A stretch of DNA of 64,000 bases from Rhynchopus sp. YZ270_cl-10 (lineage: Eukaryota > Euglenozoa > Diplonemea > Diplonemida > Diplonemidae): assembly GCA_964035575.1 (NCBI GenBank), contig OZ037885.1, forward strand, positions 1,342,001-1,406,000, read 5' to 3'. The translations under genes were made by a program, and so were the position numbers. The stretch's first letter is position 1. The number at the start of each line of letters is the position of its first letter. This document shows positions 11,081 to 22,800 of the stretch, piece after piece. A model generated the notes under the pieces. The model did no database searches. It had not been told where the DNA came from and saw nothing but the letters and a program-made list of their open reading frames with translations.

Positions 11081-12129
11081 GCAGCGTCCGCGAAAGACCC
11101 CCCCCCTAAAGCTAACATCCATGCTTATTGGTATTTCACTAATTAGAATTTTGGTATTTTATAAGATTTTTTTTTAAAATGAACTCAGAGTTAAGTTTCT
11201 GAGTTCATTTAAAAAAAAATCGGTGAAAAATTCCGAGTAGGTATTAATTTAAATAGGAAAAGCTATGTCAACAGCTATGTGTCCCCTTATTTTACCTGTG
11301 AATACTAAGGATATAGGAAGGAATTCACTAATATCTGTCTCTAAACCCATTATCAAAAAGGGGGGGGAGGAAAGGGGGGTGGAGGCTTGTCGCCCCCTCC
11401 GAACACTCTAAATAGAGTGCGAAAGAGCTTCACGATCCGGGTCGTCTGCGGCGATGTCGACTTTCTCGCAGAAACCCCCCTTTTTTGAGTGACCCTATTG
11501 ACCTCTGTGATGAGTCTCTCCAAGAGTTACAGACAATTGTCCTCCTGTTCCTCCTGTTCCTCCTCCGTCTCGCTCTCATTGTCCTCCTGGGGTGCCGGTG
11601 ATGCAACTACAGGAGTAGTAAACGGCGGACACCCCTTTTCTCCTGGTGGTTCTCTTCTGCATATGGAGAGACATATGCTTCGAGCTCCACACCTCGCGCA
11701 TCCAGCTCCTCGCGTCCCACCCTTTGCCCCCCTGCCAGTGAACCCCTGCATACACCTGCAGCTCGGCGAAGTTTTTTAGGCCTCGGAAAGGCCGGGTTTT
11801 CAGCTCCTGAGCGAATGCTTTGGCTGCTGATTCCATTTCCCCCTGTTGTGTTGTTCTGTGGGTGGTTATATGGGTGTTTGTGAGGATTTCCTTGTATATC
11901 CTTAGTATTTACAGGTAAAATAAGGGGACACATAGCTGTTGACATAGCTTTTCCTATCTAAATTAATACCTACTCGGAATTTTTCACCGATTTTTTTTTT
12001 AATGAACTCAGAAACTTAACTCTGAGTTCATTTAAAAAAAAAATCTTATAAAATACCAAAATTTTAATTAGTGAAATACCAATAAGCATGGATGTTAGCT
12101 TTAGGGGGGGGTCTTTCGCGGACGCTCCC
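11081..12129. mobile_element. Foldback / MITE-like DNA element with ~245-bp terminal inverted repeats
   Basis: The two ends are long inverted copies of each other, about 11081-11325 and 11886-12129. The outer end reads GCAGCGTCCGCGAAAGACC on the left, and its complement closes the right side. Each arm contains its own small palindrome (AATGAACTCAG...CTGAGTTCATT) and a run of seven to nine C or G. Flanks share ATAT(G), a possible 4-5 bp target duplication. The 560-bp centre has only short open frames and no transposase I can recognise, so this looks non-autonomous. The superfamily is undetermined. Arms differ at only a few positions, which suggests a fairly recent insertion or arm conversion. 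Confidence 0.85.
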
Positions 12130-12759
12130 ATATGAAGTTAATCCTTTCCTCTCTCTTTTCATCATGACTGTGTGGTGGAAAATGATGTGTTTTGAAATCA
12201 ATTTTTAGATGGCTCCTGCCGCGATTTTTTTCCCAAACTTTTTTTTCAAAAAAATCCTGTTGGATTACTGTCACCATATCCAGTGAAGACTCTATTTGGC
12301 TGACACGAAACCAATGTATTTTATCAAATGAAAAAATAAGAAAAACAAAACAGTTGTACAACAAATTGCAGCTGAAAAACGCGGTATAGAATTAAGGGTT
12401 TAGTGGGGAGAGAGGGAAAGAAACGTGGCAACGCCAATGGCAATTGCCACCACATGCTTTGAGACGTTACGCAACACAACATAGGACTCTTTCCCCCCCT
12501 CTGATTGGCTATCTGCAAGGCATTTTTTTTAATCCAAATTCAATTTGTCACACACAGGAACACACACGACACTTTCAATTTTTCTCTCTCACTCTTCTCC
12601 GCTTTTCTTTTGTTCTTTTAGATAGGTTGTGTTTGGGGCTCAGATATAGCAGCGCTGTGTTAGGTGTGTGTTGCGGGCATACTGCCTTGGTCTTAACGAC
12701 ACGCAAGCCCCATTCTTGCGAGGACCCCTTCCCCAGCTGCGCTTTCGAGGAATGTGCCG
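12130..12759. other. Non-coding spacer upstream of the transporter-fusion gene
   Basis: AT-rich then T/C-rich sequence (TCTCTCTCACTCTTCTCCGC near 12583). No gene or RNA seen. Confidence 0.45.
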
Positions 12760-15169
12760 ATGACGTCTCCTCGCGGGCACTATGCCCGCCAGCCTGAGTT
12801 CGTTCTGTCTGACGATGAGCCTCCACTGTCGCCAATGGAGCCAAAGGAGAAGGTGCGGAACAGACTTCTCAAGGACAGCCTGCTGCCGCATGTTGCTGGG
12901 CGAAATTGGTATGTGTTCATATAGGTTTGTCGTGATGTAATGTGTGTTTTTTTACAGGGACTGCAGCACCGTGTTGTCGATTCTCTGCTACAGCTGGTGC
13001 CAGGTCGTGATGATCACAGTGAACAAAGCCATCATGACGCTGTTCGGCTTCAAGGAGATCTCCTTCCTGCTCTTTGTGCAGAACGTCGGCCTTGGGTGCA
13101 TGCTGCTGCTCATCTACCTTTCAGGGAAGTACCGTCCGCAGATCCCGTGGAACACCTTCTACGCAAGCATCCCGCTCTGCGTGTTGTATGTATGCTACCT
13201 CAGTACAGGGCTTGAGGCGCTCGACAGGCTCAGTGTGCCCGTGTACACGCTGCTCAAGAACTCATGCCCGGTGTTCATCTCAGTGACGGAGAACGTGCTG
13301 AACACAACGCAGCACAACTGGCAGGTGATCATCTCGCTCTTTATCATTCTCTTCGGCGTGACTGTGGGGCAGGACGCGAGTGGCAGCTGGGCCAGCCAGT
13401 CCGGCCTGGTGTGGATGTTTCTGCATATGTACTTCAATGTGTTCTACGCTGTGTACGCGCGTGAGTTCATGGCACGGTGGCAGCCGTCGAAGCTGGACTC
13501 AATGGTGTGCTCGTGTGTGGTGTCAGTCCCGCTATACAGCGCTATGCTGACGTGGTTCATTGAGTGGGAGGACGGCTACCAGCAGGTGCGTGCGCTGTAC
13601 GCGTTGCATGGGTGGTCGTTCGTGCTCACCTTTGGTGTGAGTGCGTGCATGGGCGCGGCGCTCACGTATTCGATGTTCTGGCTGTGCCAGAAGACGTCTG
13701 CACTCACACTCGCGGTGGTCGGGAGCTTCAACAAGGTGCCGATTGTGATCACCTCCTTGATTGTCTTCACAGGGTCGCAGCTGTCGTACCGCAACGCGCT
13801 GGGCCTCATGATTGTCTTTGCAGGGTCGCTGTTCTATGCACGGTCTGCGTTTCTTTATCCACCAAAACCTGTGAGCTCGCGATGGACGAGGGCGAATGTT
13901 ATTGTGATTTTGGTGATATGCATGTTCATTGCAGTGTGCCTGTCGAGCCTGGTGCAGGACAACCCTATGCAGGCACGGCAGAAGCATGCTATTGCGCAGA
14001 GCATGAAAGGCGGCCAGGACAAGGACGTCAGCACGTTAGTGGTCAAGTACCCTGGCAACGTGGACGTGCCTGTGGTCGACTTCGTCACGTACTACCTGCC
14101 GTCGCTGGCGGCAGTGTTGCGCATGGCACCTGACCCGCAGCGCATCAAGCTGCCACTGCGCAACGTGCCGTTACGTGTCAACACACCACGTCCTGTGCTG
14201 CTGCTGGACAACATGACGTCGCCGCTGCTGCACCCAGACCTGCTACCCTACGTAGGGTCCATCTTTGCTGAGGTGCTCATCGAACGGCGTGGCAAGCCTC
14301 TCCTCCGCGTCATTCGCCACCCAAACTGGGGTGGCGTGCTGAAGGAGGCGGGCAAGGGCAACGACATCGACATTGCGCTGACACAGAACAGCACGTCGTA
14401 CTTCGCGAGCTGGAACGTGCTCTCGCTTACGTCGGGGGTCTACCTGAGCCAGGAGACGAGCCTGGTGCTTGACTACATCGCAATCGACGCGTCGACAGCG
14501 TACTGCACACCGATGCACCCTAGCGAGTTCCACCTGCTCGGGACGCAGCTCTGCTCACCTCATGAGGAATACTCACGCCCACACCACGTCTCGAACGTCG
14601 TAGGCCTCAATGCGACCGAGCTGGGCACCGCCACGATAGGTGTGCTGATACCGGCATCTGTCCACGGCGAGCACAACAGCGCAAAGGACATCACGCTTGT
14701 ACGGAACAGCCTTTACGAGTGGTCGGACGCTGTCAAATCGGAGTTCAGGAAGACGGGCGAATCGTTTGTGTCGGTGCCGAAGTGCCGTCGCGTCTTGGAC
14801 GCTCAGGCGAAGTGGCCCTTCGGACTGCGCCCCATCCAAGGGAAGCAGGCGAAGGCGTCGAAGGCAAAGAGCGACACGAACTACAACCGCCTCCCCCAGC
14901 AGGTGCGCAGCTGGCGCACACGTCTCCAAGACGGGTCGGACGTGACAAACGGGCACAGTTCAGTGGCGACATGCTACGTAGGCTCCTTCGAGGAGGAGAC
15001 AGGTGTCGCCGAAGTGACCTCTGTCAGACGCACCAAATCCGTTGCCACGCACGAGGAGATCGTTCAGCACGAGGTGCTCCCCTTCTTCTTCCTCATGTCC
15101 GTCATCTCTGCTGGCATCATGGTTGGGATGGTGCTGCGCAATGTCGTCACCCGAGCAGCGTTGGGCTGA
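12760..15169 (+). CDS. Nucleotide-sugar transporter (GDP-mannose transporter-like) fused to a large C-terminal domain
   Basis: Exons 12760-12908 and 12958-15169 (49-nt intron GTATGT...CAG, splitting a Trp codon) give 786 residues. Residues about 50-355 form a ten-helix transporter of the SLC35D/VRG4/GONST group: VNKAIMTLFGFKEISFLLFV, SVPVYTLLKN and, near residue 304, GSFNKVPIVI, which matches the GALNKLP-type substrate motif of GDP-mannose transporters. A Golgi or ER location is expected from the family. After an eleventh hydrophobic segment (IVILVICMFIAVCLSSLV, about 365-382) comes a soluble region of about 370 residues that I do not recognise, with DVPVVDFVTYYLPSL, RPVLLLDNMTSPLLHPDL and several N-x-S/T sites. 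A final helix (VLPFFFLMSVISAGIMVGMV) follows. The N-glycosylation sites suggest the extra domain is luminal and may act on the imported sugar nucleotide; that is inference. Typical family members are 320-400 residues, so this one is about double. Confidence 0.82.
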
Positions 15170-16841
15170 GAAGGGCGTGACTTAGATTTTTTTTGGATGT
15201 CTTTTTATGAAGTTACTGGGGACAAAACAGAGTACAGCCGCTTGCAGTGGGCGAAGAGTAGAGGGTCTCTAGTGGGCTGCAAGATTAGTAGGGAAAAAAA
15301 ATATTGGTGCAAACAAAGTACGCAAGAACGTGTGGGGTTTCCAGGGTGTATGGGGGGTGATCTCGCAAAGGAGAAAAATAGGTGGAAAGTTGTGATTTGC
15401 ATAATAGATTTAACAGAAGGGGGTGGGAGACGATGTGTTTGTTGCAATGTTTGATTTTAAAAAAGGAACAGGCACTCCGCTAGGTACTAAAGTTCTGTTG
15501 ATTGTCAACAGAACTTTTTGAAAATGGGGAAAAAAAGAAAAAAAAAAAAAGTTCTGCTAAGTGGTTCAGACCCGTTCTACCTGTCAAAAAAGCTCAGGAG
15601 AAGAAGATATGGAGAGGTGAGTGCTCAAACGTCCCAAAAAAGTCAAATTCGGGCGTTGGTAAAAAAAAAAGTTGCGTACCGTGCGCCTGCGGCGCAAGCA
15701 TGTACCCCACCAACGTGGACCATCAACAGAATATTTTCAAAATCGGAAATCCTAGCGGAGAGCCTGAAAAGGAAGCAAAAAAAAAAAAAAAAGACCACAG
15801 CGAAGCGCAATCGATTTTTTTTTCAAAAGAAACAGTGCAGAGTGTCTCTCTGGCAGCTACAACTACAATGGATTATCAAAAAAAAAAGGAGGGGAGAAAA
15901 AAATGCAAGAAAAAAAATGGTACATTTTTTTTTCAGGAAGAAAACAAAGCAAACAAAAAAACAGAACAAAAAAAATAACCAACGGCAATAGGGCAGGGGT
16001 TTGGGGTAGGTGGGGTGGGGTGCGGGGAAGACAAATCCTGGATTTAAAAAAAATCCCGCCACACAAAAGGGAACGAGGGGTGCTGTCAACCAATGCCCTG
16101 TGGCCCTTTTTGGTGACAGTGAATGCAGACGCCACCGCTGGGGTGATCGCCGCCACAACAGGAAGACGTTCCGCGGAAGAAAAAGATTTGTGGAGAACGT
16201 TGAGAAAACAGACATTCGCACCCAAGGTGGTACGACGATGATCGTTAGCAAGGGAGAAAGGGCATAGAGCCTTTTCAGATATATTTTTCTTTTTACACAC
16301 AAGAGAGACACTTTCATTTTCAATTTTTTTGTTTTGTTTTGTTTTTTTGCTTCTTTTATTGGGGCAAGTGAGTGCGGTGCAAAGTGTTTCTAAGTTCTAA
16401 GTCGGCGTATTTTGTACATTTTTCTTCTTTTTCTTCCCCAGCAGTATTTTCTGAAAACAGGAAGGGGCCATACTTTGTGTTCTCTTTCAAAGCTGTTTTT
16501 CATTGTAAAGGTGACTAAGTAGGGTACATGGAGCTTTGGCTTATGTTCTCATATTACAATTTTTCTGTTTAACGTTTATGCAGACTCTTCGGCTCACAGA
16601 CACTGAAAGTGGTGTGCATGGTGGGGGCAGAAGGAAAAGCTGCTTTTTCAAATTTCCCCATTCCCCCCTACCCCCTCAAAAAACACAAATAAAAAATAAA
16701 CACAAAAAAACAGCTGGACAACGCTTCCCTTTTGTTCCTTCTCCCTTCTCCCTCATCCCTCTCCCCTCCCCTCCCCTCCCCTTCCTCCCCTCTGCCAACA
16801 TACCCTCCACAGCAAACGGCACAAGGTGCCAGAGAAGGGAG
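15170..16841. other. A-rich non-coding spacer upstream of HUWE1
   Basis: From 15520 to 15980 the + strand is dense in poly-A runs, which creates lysine-rich open frames I do not accept as genes. A copy of the short GGTGACTAAG element lies at 16510-16560. From about 16735 to 16798 there is a long CCCTCTCC-type pyrimidine tract before the HUWE1 start. Confidence 0.55.
16510..16560 (+). repeat. Short dispersed element, diverged copy
   Basis: GGTGACTAAG is exact; the second half (GGCTTATGTTCTCAT) is diverged from GGCTTAGGTTCATCT. It lies upstream of HUWE1. Confidence 0.45.
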
Positions 16842-19800
16842 ATGAACTACGGGCAAGCGACTCGGCGTTCTACACGAAAGTGGCCGAAGGAGCCGCCGTC
16901 GACGCAGCGTGCACTATGGAAGGCGCTGAAGGAGGTGGACGAGGTGGACGAGCTGCCTGGTCTGCTGCGCAAACACTTCACCCGCACGCTCTTCACCTCC
17001 AGCAACAAGGGTGAGCTCAGTGCCTGGGTCACCATCATCACAAAGTGCGACACATGGCTGCGGCGCTGGCTCTCGACCAACGGGCGCAGCATCAGCTTCC
17101 ACGCCGCCTTCATGCACGAATGGTGCAAACACCTCACAATCCCTGCAGCAACGGACGACAGAGACGTGCTTCTGGTGCTCTCGTTCCTCTCGTGTGTTCT
17201 TGAACACTCGCGGAACAAGCACACGTTTGGCCCCTCTGTGCTCACGGTGTCGATCTTCCTGAACTCGCCCTCCGTCGACGTCGTGCAGGAGACTCTCATG
17301 GTGCTGCACTGGTTTGCGGTGTGGCAGCGCCAGCGCCATCATGAGTTCGACGTTTCGCTGCAGGCGAAGCTTGTCTCCATCGCTACCGGGTGGGGCAGCA
17401 CACCGTCGCTCCTGCAGTCCACTGGGCTGGCGCCGTTCGACCCGACGCAGTCACCCGAGTGCAGCCTTGTGACGTATCGCTTCTTCACCAGCACATACGA
17501 CTCCAACAAGAAGCCCGACGACGAGCCGCAGGAGGTGCCCGACAACTGTGCCAAGGCAAGGGACTGGGTCACCTCCGTCACATCTGCGACAGGGCAGGTC
17601 ACCCTCACCATTGACATGGCGCGCGCCCTGAGCGACCCTGAGGGCGGCCCGGTATGCGAACGCCCAAGCGCAATCCTGGAGTACATCGTGCGGACGGAGC
17701 GCCTCTCGTTCCAGCACACATACCCGCTGTGGACACGTCTGCGCATGGCAGGTCACTTCGCAAAGCCTGCAGAGCTGTCTGGGTGGGCTGTGTGCAGGAT
17801 GGTGGCGCTGGGGGTGACGGCCAGCGCAAACGAGGACGGGCTGAAGGTGTTCCTGCAGCACTGCTCGGACTGGTTCCAGGAGGTGACGCATATCCTGTCG
17901 AACGAGGCTGCCTCGTGCACGGTGGTGACGGTGGTGCTGCAGCTGCTGTCGGTGCTGCTCTCGTCCCTCAGCGCACGGGAAGCACTCAGCTCTTCAGACC
18001 TGCGCGGCTCTGCACTCAGCCCTACAACGCTTGTCGCCTCGCAGGGACGCTTGCTCGATATGATCCGTGCTGCGCCGTCGGGCATGTCGCAGCCACGCAT
18101 GCTTGCGGCAGATGGTTCGCTGCTGCCCGAGGCACAGAGCATGTACACCGCGCTGTTCGGGTTCGCCTCCGTGTTTGCTGTGTCGCAGAGCCAGTGCAGC
18201 ACGGTGCGCACACTCAACACCGTGATCGTGGCGCCTTTCTTAGAGGTGCCACGCCTGCGCATCCCTGGGACGGAGAAGGTGGCCGCGAAGTGCCTGTCTG
18301 TGATGGAGCATCTGCTTGGGCAGACAGACAGCATGAAGGAGCAGGTCATCGAGGCTGGGTGCACAGACATGCTTGTCAACCTCATGCACGAGGAGGTGGC
18401 CACAGTGGACGTGGGCGATGAGGGTCCGTGCCCTGCGATGCCTGTGCCTGCGGAGACGATGTGCCACGAAGACAGGCGCTGCGAGGTGCGCATGTGGGTC
18501 GAGCAGCGTCGCCGCCTGCCCTACGAGCGTGAGGTTGTGCTCACACAGGTGCTGCGCTCCGTGGCGCTGTGCATAGGCACTGCAGAGGGGCAGCCGACAG
18601 CGCTCTTCAACAACCCGAAGTTCAAAGACTCGCTCCTGCGCATCCTCAACCACCCAGTGCTCTTCGGGCAGTCGACCTACAAATGCACCATCCAGGTCGT
18701 GGCAGCACTCATCAACCACGACAGAGCCTTCTGCCCCGTTGTCATCGAGTGCGGCATCCTTGACACACTCATCGCCACCGTCAAGGCGCCCCCTGCCGAC
18801 CCGCGCTTCGCCCTCGTGCTCCCGCAGGCGTTGATGGCGTTCTGCCTGTCGGAGCGTGGCATGGAGACCATCCGTGGTGCAGACGTGTTCGCACACTTCC
18901 TGCGTCCGCTCTCCTGCGACACGACGTGGTGTGCGGTCAGCCCTGGCGACGCATCCGACCTGGGCAACGAGCTGAACGACCTTGTCAAGCACGGCGACCG
19001 GAATCTCATGACGCAGTGTGCAGTGACCATGTACAAGGTCCTGTCGGTGGCAGTGGAGGCAGTGCTTGCAGCAGACTGGTCGCAGCCGGCGTCGCTGAAG
19101 GCGCTGCACATCCTGCAGCACCATGTGTGCCTGCTGATGAGCCTCAAGGGCAGCGGGCAGGGCAGCTTTGCACGCCAGCTTGAGTCGCAGGCTGCGAGCA
19201 ACAAGGCGATGCTGTACTCGCTGCTGGCCGTTGCGGAGCGGATGTGCCATGTGTTCGACCAGCCCACCGTAGCACTGAGCAGGACGTGCAGTCTGCCTGC
19301 GGGTCTAGTCTCGCACACATCGACGCTGCCGCCACTGCGCACAGATCTGCTTCACGTGATCTCAAGCTCGACGCACATGAACGCGATGTGGGAGGTCTTC
19401 ACGACTCTAGGGCACACCGCAGCACAGCTCTCCCCACACTGCTTCGACGTCGCCATGTGGGAGGAGACTGTCGACGCACCCCGCCCTACCGACCTCAAGG
19501 TCGCCAGCACACCGTGGCCAGAGGCAGGAGGGTGCCTCGCACTGCACCAGGTGGCAACGTGCGCACACCTGCTCTGGCTGATTGTGGCCTTGGAGGGCAA
19601 AGGCGACAACCTGTCTGCGTTCCTCAAGCCGCTTGTCGAGATGCCGAAGGAGAAGTCAGGCGCGCTGTTCGAACCGCTCATTCGGGTGGCGATTGCGGTG
19701 AAGCGCTGGCAGGTTGCACGCAGCATGCAAAAGCGTGCTGAGTTTGAGCGCTGCAGGACACGCGAAGTTGAGCCACCTGCTGCACCGTCGCGTGAGGAGG

Positions 19801-22800
19801 CACCCCCTGGCGAGCGTATCCAGTGTGCCTCTGTTGCTGCCATCATAGCTGCCGTGAGCAGTGTCCTCATCGCCCACGTCGAGGAGAGCCTAGCGGACCC
19901 GCTGCTCAGCAGACGTGACCGTGTTGCTTCGATGTTCTCTGAGAGCTGCCTTTCCTGGGTCGACATCCTGTGCAAGGCAGTCTCGAACAGACGGACGCAG
20001 CAGTCCGAGAGCCGCCAGGCAGAGGTGGCTGCGCAGCTGAGCGAGGTGGCGTGCGCACTGATCAGCACTGTGCGCGACCTGGCGTCCGACGAGACCACAC
20101 CACTGCCGCTGCTGCTCGCGACCTTCTCAGAATTGGTCCTTGGTCCGTGGTGCACGAAGATCCTGAGCTACGAGATGCCTGCACGCCGTTTCGATACTGT
20201 CGATGGGATGGCCTGCCCGCCGAGTGTGTACAAGGCCTTCAGCGACGCGGGTGGTGTGGAGCTCCTGACGCAGACGTGCACGAAGCTTGTCTTCCGCGTG
20301 CTCGACGCACCCCATGATGCAGACAGCGAGGCGGAGGCCTACACCACTGCGAATGCGGCACTGCGCCTGCTGGCGAAGTTCTCCTCTCTCGGCGACAAGG
20401 GGCAGCGCGACCGCAGCTACCTCTCTTCCCGCCACCGTGCGGGCGCCATTGAAAAGCACCCCGAAATTGCACGCAAGAACCAGGACCTCGTTGCCGTTGT
20501 GACGGAGAGCATCTGGCGGCACCCACGTCTCAACGAACACCCCGCAGTCGCAAGCAAGGCTGTCGAGCTGGTGGCGCACCTAGTCAAGGTCGAGCAGGGG
20601 CGTGCGCCCAGCACAAAGGAGAAGGCACCCGAGGTAGCGAAGCCGAAGGCACCAGAGTTCATCCCCGACGAGGCCGTTGTTGCACAGATGGCGGATATGG
20701 GGTTTCCACGTGCCGCGGTCCTGCGTGGTCTGAGACACCTCGGGCCCAACTCCGTTGAGATGCTGACTGACTGGCTGCTCTCGAGCGACGGCATGATGCA
20801 GGAGGAAGAGGCACCACCACCACCGCCACAGGAGAACGAGATGGAGGCTGCGATTGCGATGAGCCTTGAGGGTGAAGGTGAGGGTGAGCAGAAGGACAAA
20901 GACGCCATGGAGGAGGACGCACCTCCTGCCGACCCGCTGAAGGCGTTTGTTGCGGGGTGCAGGGAGGTGGCGCTTGGCCTTGGCAAGGACGCAGAGAGCC
21001 TGCCTGGGGCGTCGGACCTGCTTGTGAGCCTTGCGGAGGCGGGGCAGCGTGACGCTATCATGGAGTCCCTGGAGTCAGGCCTGAGCAACGGCATCGCGAC
21101 TGAGGACAGTGCGGCAATGTACCGTGCGCTGGCACACCTCTACCGCATCCTCCCGATCGACAGCATGAAAGGTGTGCGTGCCTCGCTGGTCGAGTCGCCC
21201 GACCTGACGCAGGGCCTGTTGTCTCTCCTGGAGCACCTCGTCGCAGCCAACGAAACAAAGTGCACTGTGCACACGAACCGCATCGTGGTCTGCCTAGGTG
21301 TCTTCCTTGCATTGATGCTGCCAGGGGGTGACGAGGAGAAGGAGAAGAAGGAGAAAGAGGGTGAGGACACGGTCATGGATGAGAAGCCGAAGTGGGAAAT
21401 CCTCACACGGTCGCCCGAAGACCCGACGCGTCTGCCAGAGGAGCTTGCGTCGCGTCTGGTGGACGCGGCGATTGCGATCATCCAGCAGGACCACGAAGCG
21501 AACATAGTGTTCCAGGCGGCAGCGCTGCTCGACAACTTGACGCGGACGAACCACGCCTTTGCGTCGCGTGCCCTTGCAGAGGCGATCCCAACACTCCTCA
21601 GCAGGCCCGTGAAGGGCACCTGGCCAAATGCGTCTGTCGCCGGCCACGTCGCAAACCTAGCCCGCTCCGCCATCGAGGACGCAGACTACGTGATGTCCGT
21701 GCAGGAGGCCACCATCCGCAAGACCTTCTCCCGCATCGCAGGGTCCTCCAAGTACGCGCCCTCTGTTGTCCACGTGGCGCATGCTACTTTGTACCCGGAT
21801 GCGCCAAAGGTAACCAGCCCCACCTCAGACGATGCAAGGCGTCGCAAGACCAAAGGCAAGGTACCGCTCGTGAAGCTGCAGACGTTGATGAGCGAGCTGC
21901 AGACGACGAAGAACCGCCACCCCGACCTCTTCCTGCAGGCCATCGCAGGGTGCTGCAGGCTGGTGCTGCAGCCGCAGGCGGGCGGCAAGCCCGAGCACTA
22001 CATGGAGCTGAAGGCAGGCGGCCTGCGCGAGCAGAAGACGAAGCGACTCTCCGTGCGCAGGAAGGCCGCACTGCAGGTTGCTGCGGACATCACACGGCGT
22101 GTCCTGGGTTGCATCCAAGAGCGGCCGGACGCAGACGCAGACGCGGGCAAGGTGTATACTCTGACGCGGCCGATGCTCGTGCACCTGGTCGGTGAGCTCG
22201 TGACGCTGTACCCCAGTGTACTGCCTGTCCTGCTCGAGCACACTGTCGGCGACAAGACGCTAGTGCAGAGCCTCCTCCGCGACTGTCTCCCCTACGGTGC
22301 GCGCCCCATGCTCAACGGCAGCGGCTCGCAGGTGTCGGTGTCGGGTGCAGCACGATTCACACTTCTGAGCGTGGCAGGTGTGGCAGCAGAGAGCGGGCAG
22401 ATGGACAAGATTGTGCCTGACGTGCTTGAGACGCTGGAGAAGTCGAACACACCCGGGTGTGCAGGGAAGGGTGTCGGGATGGTGAACGCTGTGGCAGACC
22501 TTGTCGTTGCGATGCTGACGCGGAAGAACATCAGCAACAACCGCGCAGCACAGCGAAGCATCGGCCTTGTCGCGAAGGAGCTTGTGGCGGCGGACGTTGC
22601 GAACGTGGCGTGCCGTGTGCTGGAGGGGCTGGATCTGAACCACCCGGACGTGGCGATGGCGGTGCTGGCACTTCTCAAGATTGTGACGCTCGTGGCGGAG
22701 CGCCGCAAGGACCACAAACCGAAGGAGAAGGCTGCTGCAGACCCGGATGCGATGCGTGACATTGACCAAGACGCAGAGCAAGAGACGCCGCACGACGAGG

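Noticed and set aside
15502-15991. Lysine-rich frames of about 155 codons in two frames
   Set aside because: Caused by dense poly-A runs; no homology, and two overlapping frames look equally open.
16536-16841. In-frame upstream extension of HUWE1 from an ATG at 16536
   Set aside because: The extension translates low-complexity A-rich and pyrimidine-rich sequence unlike the rest of the protein; 16842 is the better start.
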